Shown: piece after piece, positions 1-10,700 of the stretch
Position numbering within the stretch: position 1 is the first letter of the stretch
Layout of the letters: each line of letters begins with the position of its first letter
Made by a program: the position numbers and the translations under genes
NCBI RefSeq assembly: GCF_035222485.1
Contig: NC_085924.1
Coordinates: 3,472,001 to 3,536,000, forward strand
DNA length: 64,000 nucleotides
Reading direction: 5' to 3'
Source: Podospora pseudoanserina
Lineage: Eukaryota > Ascomycota > Sordariomycetes > Sordariales > Podosporaceae
Notes under the pieces: generated by a model
What the model saw: only the letters and a program-made list of their open reading frames with translations
What the model was told of the DNA's origin: nothing
Database searches by the model: none

Positions 1-1209
1 GCTTGTTGTCTGGACCCTGGCACGCTCCTTCTCCAGTTTTGACAACCCAATGCGATCTGTCATAGGTGTGGCATCGATAATGTCGTCAAAGTCCTCGTTA
101 TCCGACCCATTGTCCGAATCTGGTTCTGCATCCGAGTCTGGCTTCATGTTTTGCGAATGTGGTGTTGGCCTAGAGATCACTTCTGGTTTCTTCTCAAGTA
201 TGTCCTCCTTCTCGGTGAACGGTTTCGAAGCCAGAATCTTCCTCCGAATAGCCTCCATCTCGGCGTCGTCATCGCTGTCGTCTGATATCGCAAACGGGTC
301 CTTCTCTTCCTCCTCTGGTATTGGTTGAGATTGCTTTTGTTTCCCTTTTTGTGGTGGCGGATTGCTTCCAAGGTATATCCCATCAACCTCATCCTCTTCC
401 TCCTCTTCATCATCATCATCATCATCATCCTCCTCGTCGTCCTCCTCTTCCTCATCCGAATCGTCCGAGTCTATTGGGGCTCGTCTGTTGACATTGCCCC
501 CCGCCCAGATATCATCCCCCTCGGCCTCCTCCCTATTCTCAGCATACTCCCTGTCCAACCTCTCCATCCATTCCTCCTGCGCCCTCTTGACCCCCGCCTC
601 ATCCTCACAGGCAGCGTACTTCTTGAGCAACTTCTCGTTGATCTCCAAAAACGCCTTGCCATACGAGAAAGGAGCGAGGATCTCCTCGGCCCATTCTAAA
701 TGTCCGCAAATCGCAAAAGCGGCCGCGAGAGCCTCGACGCAGTTTAACCTCCAGGGCTTGCCGTAGTTGACTGTGTTGGCGGCGACGAGGTAGGGGAGGA
801 GACGCTCGTGTTTGCCGCCGACTTTGTTCCATTGGACCTCTTGGGTGCGCGCCCAGGAGCACTCGACCACGGCGGCGCCGTTGGCTTCCAGGATGGGGCG
901 GTCGGCGGGGGAGACTGTCTGTTTGCCGTTGGGGGTGATGATGACGCCGGCGTGGCGCTGGCCGAGGTGGAGGTCGCGCATGAGGCCGAGCTTCATGAGT
1001 TTCTTGCCGGAGCAGCGTTTGGGGTCGCAGTGGCCTAGGTCCCAGCAGGCGGCTTTGAAGGCCGGGCGGGAGCGGGTGGTGGTGGAGGAGGAGGGGAGGG
1101 TAGGGTCATCGTTGTTGGGGTTGGATTCGGGGCGGTTGGAGTGGCGGGGGGGGCCGCGGTGAGGGTTCTTGCCGCCGCGGGAGAAGTTGTCTTTTTTGTG
1201 GCGGACCAT
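1..1209 (-). CDS. tsr3: Tsr3, 18S rRNA aminocarboxypropyltransferase (3'-partial)
   Basis: Tsr3 transfers the aminocarboxypropyl group of SAM to a modified uridine of 18S rRNA during late cytoplasmic 40S maturation. Seen: one uninterrupted frame from the ATG at 1209 to the window edge, 403 codons without stop or intron. A basic N-terminus (MVRHKKDNFSRGG) precedes the Tsr3/DUF367 blocks WDLGHCDPKRCSGKKL (about residue 56), GVIITPNG, ECSWARTQEV and LPYLVAANTVNYGKPW, followed by CVEALAAA. After the domain comes an acidic Asp/Glu/Ser tail, including an Asp run coded by the TCATCA stretch near 405-430. The C-terminus and stop lie to the left of the window. The gene is divergent from GGA and shares a 520-bp promoter region. 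Identification rests on several family motifs and is strong. Confidence 0.93.
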   Translation of the reverse strand, partial: MVRHKKDNFSRGGKNPHRGPPRHSNRPESNPNNDDPTLPSSSTTTRSRPAFKAACWDLGHCDPKRCSGKKLMKLGLMRDLHLGQRHAGVIITPNGKQTVSPADRPILEANGAAVVECSWARTQEVQWNKVGGKHERLLPYLVAANTVNYGKPWRLNCVEALAAAFAICGHLEWAEEILAPFSYGKAFLEINEKLLKKYAACEDEAGVKRAQEEWMERLDREYAENREEAEGDDIWAGGNVNRRAPIDSDDSDEEEEDDEEDDDDDDDEEEEEDEVDGIYLGSNPPPQKGKQKQSQPIPEEEEKDPFAISDDSDDDAEMEAIRRKILASKPFTEKEDILEKKPEVISRPTPHSQNMKPDSDAEPDSDNGSDNEDFDDIIDATPMTDRIGLSKLEKERARVQTTS

Positions 1210-1729
1210 GGTGATAGCTAGAGGGGGCTATGTTTTTGTGAAGGGAGGTGAGGGTGGTGAGGGTGGTGAGGGTGGTGAGGGTGGGTGGTGATATCAGGAA
1301 GCTGAAAAATGTCAGAATAATAATTTATGGTGGGGTGGGAAACGTCACCCCCACTATTACCAGCTGAGGTTTACCCCGCTTATGCAACGTTCCGGGAGCT
1401 TTCACAGGGGTCCTGGATCTACATACCCCCTGGGATTTATTCGAGAAACGGGTCGTTCGGGCTTCTTGCATGCTGCCACCTGCTTGTTTGCTGCCACCGA
1501 CAGTTGCAGTCCAAGCTTCCTAATCTCAACCCCATCCCAAATTCACGTTGCTGCCTGTCTACTGGTGCTTTAATACTGGCGCTGTAGACGACTTTGTACT
1601 CATAGCACTACTTGCTTGATATTCCAGCTTCATAAGCTGTCCTTATCCCCCCCGACACAGACACCACTGACGAGCCGAGCTCCCATCCCCGTCGAACCGC
1701 CCCCAGAAAGAACAACACCACCATTAACA
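1210..1729. other. Divergent intergenic region between tsr3 and GGA
   Basis: This 520-bp gap must hold both promoters. It contains a short AGGGTGGTG tandem tract near the tsr3 start and pyrimidine-rich DNA just before the GGA ATG. Small open frames in it look like chance. No further gene is seen. Confidence 0.6.
1250..1290. repeat. 9-bp tandem repeat AGGGTGGTG, about 4 copies
   Basis: Four near-perfect copies of AGGGTGGTG lie about 40 bp upstream of the tsr3 ATG, probably in its leader or core promoter. Confidence 0.85.
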
Positions 1730-3816
1730 ATGGAGGCGGCCTCGGCGCGATACGCGGCAAGGGACCGCTGGGGAGACCCGGGTCACCCGGCGCCGTCACA
1801 GCTTCTACGATACATTGCTTCGGCCTGCAGTCCCGAGAACTACGAACCCAACCTCGCGCTCAATCTCGAGATCAGCGACCTCATCAACGCCAAGAAGGGC
1901 TCAGCCCCGCGCGAGGCGGCCGTGGCCATTGTCAACTACATCAACCACCGCAACCCCAACATTGCCATGCTGGCTCTGAACCTGTTGGATATATGCGTCA
2001 AGAACTGCGGCTACCCTTTCCACTTGCAAATCAGCACCAAGGAGTTCCTGAACGAGCTGGTCCGCCGCTTCCCCGAACGCCCGCCTATCCGCCCGACCCG
2101 TGTCCAGCTCAAGATCCTCGAGCTGATAGAAGAATGGCGCGGTACGATTTGCGAGACGAGCAGGTACAGGGAGGACTTGGGGTTCATTAGAGATATGCAC
2201 CGGTTATTGAGTTATAAGGGGTATACGTTCCCGGAGGTCAGGAGGGAGGATGCGGCCGTGTTGAATCCTAGCGATGTAGGTTCTTGACGGGCCCGTCTGT
2301 GAGCTATGGGCTGCGATGCTAACCGAATAGAATTTGAAATCGGCAGAGGAGATGGAAAAGGAGGAGAGGGAAGCCCAGTCGGCCAAGCTACAAGAGCTCA
2401 TTCGCAGGGGCACCCCTGAGGACCTTCGCGAGGCCAACCAACTGATGAAAATTATGACGGGTTACGATACAAGATCGAAGGTCGACTACCGCGCCAAAGC
2501 GGCGGAGGAGGTGGCCAAAATTCAGCAGAAGGCGAGGTTGTTGGAGGAGAGGTTAGCGCAGTTTAAGCCCGGTGATAAGATGGCGGACGGTGATGTGTTC
2601 TCGGAGCTTGCCTCAGCCCTGTCTAGCGCCCAACCAAAGATCCAGAAGATGTGTGAGGAAGAGTCGGAAGACCACGAAGCTGTCGCGAAGCTGCTGGAAA
2701 TTAACGATGCCATTCACCGGACTTTCCAGAGATACAGGCTGCTGAAGAAGGGAGACTTTGAGGGTGCTGCCAAGTTGGCCGACCCCAATTTCACCCCATC
2801 GGCGAGTGCTGGTGGGAAGGGCGCAGCCGGCGAGCTGTCTTTGATTGACTTTGACGACGCTGCGGCAGACACAAACGGTTCTGGCAGTCAAGGGGCATCT
2901 CAAGCTTCCGGATCTGGTCTTGAAAATGACCTCCTAGGCCTGTCCTTAGGGGAAACGAGTAGCTACGGCCAAACGGGCGGTATTGCTTTGGGTTTTGGTG
3001 CCAATACTAGTATGCTTTCTTTCCTCCTCACCAACGTTGGACTATGGCTAACAGTCCCAGATATCCCTGGCCCGGCTCTTTTGTCTTCGGTTACACAAAA
3101 CAACAGCGCTGGAGGGAACTACAGCGCATCAACATCAACCTCACCAGCACCACCCCCTGGCTTCTCAAATTTTTCCGCCTTCAGCTCGGCGCCCTCGTCC
3201 AAGACGACCACCCCAAAGCCTGTCAGGTCGGCGTTCTCACCGCCCGCCTCCAAACCAGTTTCCAACGATCCCTTTGCCCAACTGGCCTCTCTTGGCTCCA
3301 AGCCAGCGACACCCACGCCAGCGGCACCCCAAAACAACGACGATGACGAGTGGAGTTTCTCCTCGGCCCTCCCACCAGAAGCTCCCGCCCAGCCCAGGGA
3401 GCACACGGCCGTTATCAACAACACCAATCTCAAGATTGACTTCAAGGCCTTCCGAGCGGCCGAGGGACAACCACCGGTGGATTTGCTCATGCTGTTCAGC
3501 AACAACACTCCCTTCCCAGTAACGGAACTGCACTTTCAACTAGCAGTGACCAAAGTATGTTTTTGCCGTTAGTATTGTGTAGAATACCTCATGCTGACTT
3601 TTTCGACAGGGCTATGAGTTACAACTCACGCCACAGTCCGGCCGTAACCTCTTGCCAAAACAAATCAACGGGGTCAAACAGGAGGTCAAGGTGTGGCGCT
3701 CGGGGGACAAGTCGCAGAAGGTGGAAAAGATCAAGCTGCGGTGGAGGGTGAGCTACAAGCTGAATGGGGAGGTGAAGAACGAGATGGGGGAGGTGCCGGA
3801 GTTTAGTATTCCGTAG
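1730..3816 (+). CDS. GGA-type ARF-binding clathrin adaptor (VHS-GAT-GAE)
   Basis: Monomeric clathrin adaptor of the trans-Golgi network that binds active Arf and sorts cargo to endosomes. Exons as read: 1730-2275, 2331-3009, 3055-3554, 3610-3816, giving 643 residues. Residues about 10-160 form a VHS domain (ALNLEISDLIN, MLALNLLDICVKNCGYPFH, LELIEEWR). About 185-355 is a helical GAT domain (Lys/Glu-rich helices, then HRTFQRYRLLKKGDFEGA). A flexible hinge follows with DLLGLSLGE, resembling a clathrin box, and NDPFAQL. The last about 120 residues are the GAE ear (INNTNLKIDFKAF, LHFQLAVTK, VWRSGDKSQKVEKIKLRWRV). Intron 2 is only 45 bp and in frame, so it was called from its GTATGC donor and CTAACAG end. 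Its removal changes a Leu/Phe-rich insert to ANTIPDIPGPALLSS. The start is the first ATG before the VHS domain. Confidence 0.92.
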
Positions 3817-4982
3817 ACGGTTCCAGCGGTGGTGGAAAGTGAGGGTCTGGCGCGTCGTGGTCTGTGTTGTAATATCCGGGATTGAGCCAGGAACGGAACA
3901 TGATGCATGTTGATAGTTGAAGCGGAGAGCGCGGAGGCTGAAAAAGCGATTACAGTTGGTGTTTTCGAGACCTGCGGGTGTTGGAATTACAAGACGTCTC
4001 TTTTTTTTTCTCTTCTTCTTCTTCTCTTGTTGCCAGATGGACCTGCCCCTATTTATACTACCTGACTGCAGTGACTGCAACGGTAGGGCAGTGTGAGCGG
4101 TGTGGTGTAATGGCATGGTCTCAGGGGGGAGGCTCCTTCCTCATTTTTACTCAATGACACCTGAGCACCATCCTCGTCATTCGAGCATGACCTCTTCATA
4201 CTTGCTCGGAAGCCTTGCCGTTATCCCGCAAGACAATGCTGAATCATCTCAACTCGAATATATTAACTGGACACCGCATAACAATCACGAAAGCGCAGCC
4301 CGCCGAGATGCTGTGGTACTTGCTGGGCCCTCCTCACCGCCCTCTTCCTCTCCCACGGCTTTTGCTGGCCCATGGAAGAGGGCTGGGGAGAAGGGGGACG
4401 TTTTGTGCAGAGCGGTGTGCGGGGCATGGCTTGGGCTGAAGCACAGGGTGATGGGAAGATTGAGGAGAGGGGAATAATGGAAAGGGGGGATAGGCGGATG
4501 GTGATGGTGATGTTGTATATGATTTAGACAACAGCGGGGGCTATCTTGACATCTTGGAAGTGGTTACCTCGGTTTTGAGAACAAAAAGTAATAGGAAAAA
4601 CACTCATCATTACTTGCATTGTAACTGCCCCAACAACCCCCTCAATAGAACGAGAGAGCCATCGAATCCAACGGCAAATACCTAACTAAATACCCTTTCC
4701 CCATCCCCATCCCCATCCCCATCCCCATCCCCATCCCCATCCCCATCCCCATCCCCATCCACATGTACAAATTATACACATCCCATTAAAACACATTAAA
4801 CCCCCTGCACCCCCCCCGCTGTTCATATCTTCATCCCTTAACCCTTTTCTATATATATATACCCATCTCATCCATCCATTTCCTCTGCAGCATTAACCAA
4901 CCATCATCATTATTACACCCCCACCATGGTCTACCCCATTCTATCATCCCATCGTCTATATAATAGCACGTCCCCATCCCCC
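3817..4982. other. Convergent 3' intergenic region, GGA / LCB1
   Basis: The two flanking genes point towards each other, so this 1.2 kb holds both 3' UTRs and terminators. It contains a T/C-rich stretch near 4000-4025 and the CCCCAT hexamer array. Open frames here are proline/lysine-rich and unconvincing. No gene is seen. Confidence 0.6.
4699..4758. repeat. (CCCCAT)10 hexamer array
   Basis: Ten exact copies of CCCCAT lie 225-285 bp downstream of the LCB1 stop. On the LCB1 sense strand this reads (ATGGGG)10, so it would be G-rich in a long 3' UTR. Confidence 0.97.
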
Positions 4983-6678
4983 TCACGCAGCAGGCAAGTT
5001 AAGCTTGTTATTCCCCTTCTTGGTCATAACCTTGGTAATAGCATGCCTGATCGTCTGCCCCGCCTTCTCGATGTCCTTCTTGCTCAAGCCCGAAGTGACA
5101 CACACCTTGAGCGCAGGCTGGACAATCCAGCTCCCATCCTTCAGGCTGTTATGAGTAGAAATGCTCATCCCCTTGAGCCTGGTGATCAAAACCCCGTTCG
5201 CAAGAGCCTATATTACACCTCGTTAGTTAAACCAAGCTCATGTTCGGTACCAAGACGCAGGGGGAAACAAACATACCTCATCCACACACTCCTGCAGCAA
5301 CCTCTCCTGGTCCTCCAACCCCAACCTCCTCGCCCTCACCACCTCCTCCCTCAACACCAAAAGCTGCACCGGGTTCTCCGCCGCGCTCGTGCAGACAACC
5401 CACTCGCTCCTCCCCTCGGCCAGCTGCCCCCTCAACAACCTGACATTCTCCCTGCACCCCGCCAAAATCTCGGGGTTGCTCTGCAACACATTCAAGCTCT
5501 CGCTCGCCGTCATGGCCAACATGGCCGGCAGCGCCGCAGAAAAGGTGTACGCCGCCGCCGCGATCCTCTGGTGCTCAACCACATCCCCATCCCCCGCGCA
5601 AAACCCACCCCCCGCGCACAGCGGCCCAGCCAAGCTCCCCACGATCATGTCAATCTGCGTCGGATCAACATTCTGATGCTCCGTCAACCCCCTCCCCGTC
5701 CGCCCCAGCACGCCAAACGACCAAGTCTCGTCCAGAATAATCCTAAACTTGTACTTCTCCTTCAGTTCCACCAGCTTGGGCAGATTATTCATATCCCCGC
5801 ACGTCTCAAACAGTCCCTCGGTGACAATAAACCGTCTGGTCAGCTTGCCCTTCTTCTTCTGCTCCGCCACAACGCCCCTCATGACTTGCTCCAGGTCCTC
5901 AAAGTCGTTGTGGTTGTACCACCTGATGTTGCTCCTGCTGATCTCCAACCCTCTCCGAATAGAATAATTGACCGCCCTGTCAGCCACGATAACATCCCCG
6001 CGTTTGCAAAACGCGGGAATCACGGACGAAATCGCCGAAAAGGCCTGGGCGTAGACGATGCACTTCTCTGTGCCTAGGTAGCTCGCGATATCGGCCTCGG
6101 CCTTCATGTGCACGTCCTGCGTTCCGTAGAACTGGGGAGGACCGCAGGGCCCAACGCCGTACGTCCGAAGAGTGGCGATGGCTTTCTCCTTGATTTGCTC
6201 GTTGGCGTTGAGGTTGTAAAAGTTGTACGAGGCGAGGTTGGTGACGGTTTTGCCGGTGGAGAGTTTGGATTTGGGGCCCGAGGGGCCGACGAGGATGGGG
6301 AGTTTCTCGAGCGAGGTTTCTTCTAGGGGGGTGAGAGGGGCGACGAGGGGTTCGGGGGTCCATTCTTCGACTAGTTCGTCGATTTCCTTGAGCGGGGGGG
6401 GGAGGTTAGTAGAGGTTATTGTGGGGGAAGGGGGGAGAAGGACGTACGTCTTCGGTGAGCTTGACGTAGTTGACCTTGCTGGTCGAGTAACTTGGGCTGA
6501 GGAGATAACGGATGAAGAAGATGACCAGCACCAGCTCGATGGCGGATCTGACGGGGTCGTTTTGGTAGCTGGACCTGACATAGCGGATGAGGACTGCGCT
6601 GCCAGGGACCTTTTGGAAGGTGGTCGCCGCGTGGTCGAGGAAGAGGTTGAGGCGGGTTTGGAGGTCTTGGAGGTCCAT
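4983..6678 (-). CDS. lcb1: Serine palmitoyltransferase subunit 1 (LCB1)
   Basis: Non-catalytic partner of LCB2 in the ER enzyme that condenses serine and palmitoyl-CoA, the first step of sphingolipid synthesis. Exons: 6678-6448, 6386-5277, 5207-4983, giving 521 residues, close to the usual fungal length. An N-terminal membrane helix (ELVLVIFFIRYLLSPSY, about 35-52) is followed by the fold-type I aminotransferase domain. It carries GVGPCGPPQFYGTQDVHM, which includes the conserved Cys mutated in human SPTLC1 neuropathy, and LDETWSFGVLGRTGRGL. No PLP-binding Lys is expected in LCB1 and none of the TFTKS type is seen. Intron 1 has a GTACGT donor; intron 2 has GTATGT and a CTAAC branch. The ATG at 6678 gives the expected MDLQ start just before the membrane helix. 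Confidence 0.95.
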
Positions 6679-7776
6679 GTTTGCTGTTCCTCCTCCTGCT
6701 TGTGCTTGTTGTTGTTTCAAGATCGATCTGGTATGTAGGGGAAGACACAGGATTAACAGGTCAATCGCATTGGTCAAACCCGCTCGCTCGCTGAAAAGAA
6801 AAGGAGAGTGTAAACGCCGTTCCGTCAGGTAAACTCTTCAAATGCTTGTCGCGTTTGTGTTGCGGTGTCGGTGTCGCGTGGTAAGTTGCAGCTGGGGAAA
6901 ATTATTCCAGCAGCAGCAGCAAGCAGCAGTGGTGGTAGCGGTCGCGCGCGCCGCTAGGGTGACAACACAGCACAACGGCAGCCTCGGAAAACAGGGGGTC
7001 GGTCCCACACACGTCAGACCAGTGGCTCGGAGCGCTGTAAACCCACCCCACTTTACTTTTTTTCCTCTTGTTCTCAAATCCCGTTCCCGACTCAGGGGCA
7101 AGTTCTCTTGGCATCTCAAATCAGTTCAGGGGCAACCAAGATATTTCCATTAGGTACCCTCCTCTCTCTCAATCATACACACATTCAAGAACTCATCAAT
7201 AATCATGCCCTCTTTGCTCAGTGACTCGTAGCCATCCATCCTTATTGAACCCATTACATTACGCAGTAGCACATCGACGACAACACACACAAGCAATCAT
7301 CTTGAAAAACACGCAATGCTTCAAAGGTAATTGGACAAATATGCAACAACGCAACCCAACAATGCCATTAATCCGCATTAAGCAACTTTCAGAAGACCAC
7401 ATAACAAAAAGCAGCAGAGACAGGGAAATTGAGCTAAGCGTCTAGAATAATAACAAAAAAGCCCACTTTTGTATATGTGATACCAATGCCTTCCGCCAAC
7501 CCCAAAATCAAAAAATCAACAAAAAAAAAAGAAAAAAAAAAGACAGAGACCAAAAAATCAAAATGAAATGATGCTCATGCTGCCAGAGGTTTGCTGTCGA
7601 GTTCCAAGAATACAACATTTCTTTTCATGACAAAAACTCCCCGGGGACCACTCCCCATCTCCCTATTCTTTTCCTTGACCAAAGAGAGGTCCGACAAAAT
7701 CCCATATGGCTACTATTAAAAATTGTACAAAGTCGTGGCCTCGCGCGAGGCTGACCAAGCTGGCGCTTTGCTTTGC
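6679..7776. other. Intergenic region, lcb1 promoter and fks1 3' region
   Basis: 1.1 kb between two genes on the same strand. It contains a CAG-rich patch (6909-6925), an A-rich stretch (7500-7550) and AT-rich DNA before the fks1 stop, consistent with a long fks1 3' UTR. Open frames lack recognisable protein features. Confidence 0.6.
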
Positions 7777-10700
7777 TTAAAAGAGTCTGTCGTTGGTGCC
7801 CGCAGTCTCGGCCGGTCTTTTCGCCGCAACTGTCGTTGGGGTATAGGCACCACTGTAGCTCGGGCGACCGGTACCGGTCATGGTGCTGTTGCGGGTGTTG
7901 TCCTGATTCACATCAGGCTGCACCAACACCATGTCGCCAAACTTCAACGTCGTTTCCAGAGTCGGCATGATGAACTTGCCGGCAACGAGCGGGCCGGCGA
8001 TCAAGGCGGCAAACAAGATGAACATGGTGAAGTAGAGGATCGAGTAACGCAGGACGCGTCTCCTCCTCAACTTGGTCTGCTTCATCGAGTAAATCGGAGG
8101 CCGGATTTGACGACTGTCAAACATGTCAGCGTGGTCAGCGATAAAGATGGACGAAGGCGGACATACCTTGGGCGGAGCCAGAAGAGCATCATGGAGTGCA
8201 GCTTGTCGACCTGAGGAATGAGAATGACAGGGAGCATGAGGAAGAGGATGACATGACCGAGGACAAAGTCGGCCGCGAACATGCTCAGCTCGGTGATCTT
8301 GCACAGGAATTCACGGGCGGGCTGAGAAACGGTGTGCCAGCCGAGAGAGTACCACTTGCCGGTCCAGAAAGCGATGTTGGCGGCATCCGTCTTCATTTCT
8401 CTGGTCAAGCACAGAGTGACGATGACCTTCAGGATGAAGCGCTGGAGAGCGAGGACAGCAATCATGCCCAGGAGCGTCCTGGTAAAGTCGGCACGCTGCA
8501 GGAAGAACATGACCTCGAAAAACACAAGAAGGCCAATAACAGCGACGGCGTGGGCGATGGCGGCGAGGACCGAGCCAAACTTCTTGCAGCACATGCTCAG
8601 AACCGGACCCATGCAGCACGCCATGCCGAACATGGCGGCCAGGACGGCAAGGTTGAGACCGATGGGGGCAAAGGCGACAATGGCGACACGCATGACAACG
8701 GCCGCGGGATCGTCCACCTCCTTGGTACCAAACTCACCACCAACACCGGTCAGGGAGTTGATGTAGAGATAGGGGATGAGGGTAACAAGAACCAGGCAGA
8801 AAGGTGTGAAGATCTCGGCCCACATCATGTTGGTGAAGGCAGCACGAGGGACATCTCCCGACATCTTGGCAGACGGGTCGCCGATGACCTTGCGCTTGTA
8901 ACCCGTGGTTCTTGTTCTGGACAGGCGGCAGAACGAAATCCAAGACGAGGCGTGCGAGCGCGAGTTGCCACGAGACAGCCAGCGGAGGTAGTCGCGGTAA
9001 TCGATGAAGAAATCGGTCCAGGCGAACTGGTGGGGGTTGTACAGGAAGGGGGAGATGACCAAGGCCAGCAGCGAAATCCAGAAGTAAATGATGGCGGGGG
9101 TCCAGACGGTGATGGTGGCGAACAACAACATCATCAGCAGACGGGCTCCGAAATAGATCGAAGGACCGGCGAAGCGCGAGTAGAGCACACCGAAGGGGAT
9201 GCGAGCCGTTGCGAAACCGCGACCAGTACCGATGTAGCGAGCACCTCCGAAAGTGACATCCATCTGCACAGAGTTGGCGTAGATCTGGCAGACAAACACT
9301 TCAAAGAAAGGCGAGAGAGAGCCGATGTGCTTGGCGAAGCGCGTGGCGGCGCGCAGCACACCGCGTTCCATCATCTCCTGAACAAACAGGGGCACGAACG
9401 AGAGGAAGAAGACGAAGAAAATCGACAGAATACTGCGGTAGACCCAGTCGACCAGCGCGTCCGTGTTGGCACAGCCAGTGGGCAACAGAGGATCCGTGAT
9501 GGGAACGTCGCGGTTGTAGTCGCAGCGGACAGTCTCCTTTCGAAGGGCACCGATCTGCAGGAGGCAGATCATGAAAAGCTGGACCGAAAGCATGATGAAC
9601 ATGTTGTTGACGTGGAAACCAGGATGGGCGTAGTAGAAGGACAAGAAGCGATCCAACGGCAGCTGGGTTCCGAGGTAGTAGTACTCGCGGGACAAGAACT
9701 GCTCACCCATGCCCGTTCCGATCTTGGTCGTGAAGTTGAGAATGGAGCCGAAACCCAAATCACGACCCTTGCCGCACTGGTAGTACTCGCAGTGCTTGAT
9801 GCGGCCACCACGCAGCAGGGCGTTCATGCCGGCGTAAATGTCTTCGTTCAAGTGCAGGCCCTTTTGAGCCTTGGACACACCGCCGCGAGTCGTCATGAAG
9901 ATGCCGTTGAGGAAGTCGGGATGACCGTAATGAAGCTTGCCACCGATCTCGGCCAGTGTTCTGGCAAAGAGGGTGCCGAACGTCTGCTCCTTACCGGCAG
10001 CAACGTCACCAAGGATCCCAATGTTCTCCGAGAAGATGTATTCACGAGCACCCAAGATGGCAACAGGAGTGTGGACCGCGTTCTTGACACCGGGAGTGTA
10101 GGGGGAAACGTTGTCCGTCTTCATCTCCTCGAACTCGGCAAGAACGCTACGGATCTTGAGGCACTCCTCGAGGTAGTTGTCCTGGTTGGCGTCGATGAGC
10201 TGGATGTACTCGCCGCGGTAGAAGATGATGGCGTGGTTCTGGTTGTCGGATTTGCCGTCGCCAAGAATGGGGTTGCCAGAGAGCTGAATGCGGAACTTGG
10301 GGCGACGCTGACCGTTCTCCATGATCTCAGAGTGGCCATCAATCAGGGCAGAGTAGAGGCGGGGCTCCTCGCCCTCGTTAAGGGGAGGCTCCTCGTCGAG
10401 GTAGGCAATCTGCAGGTCGGGGTAGGCACGGAGCAAGAACTCGGCATTTTCCATCTCTTCCTTCTTGAACTTGGCGAATCGCTGCATGGAGATGCAGAGC
10501 TTGAACTTGCGACGGGCCATGCGCTCAAGCTCGCGCTCCAGCTTGTCCGAGTTGCCGCCAAACATCTGGACAACCTCGGGGTTCTCGACGCGATAGAGCA
10601 GCTTGATGGCGCGGGCGTAGTTCATGAAGCCGGAGACAGTACGGTACAGGGTCTGGAAACGGAGCGAGGCCCAAATACGTGTGCGGAGCGTGTATTCGGG

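Noticed and set aside
4098-4145. tRNA-like A box TGGTGTAATGG
   Set aside because: No matching B box, anticodon arm or acceptor stem follows, so it is chance or too decayed to call.
4926-6077. 383-codon + strand frame across LCB1
   Set aside because: Antisense shadow of LCB1 exons 2-3; Pro/Arg/Leu-rich with no family features.
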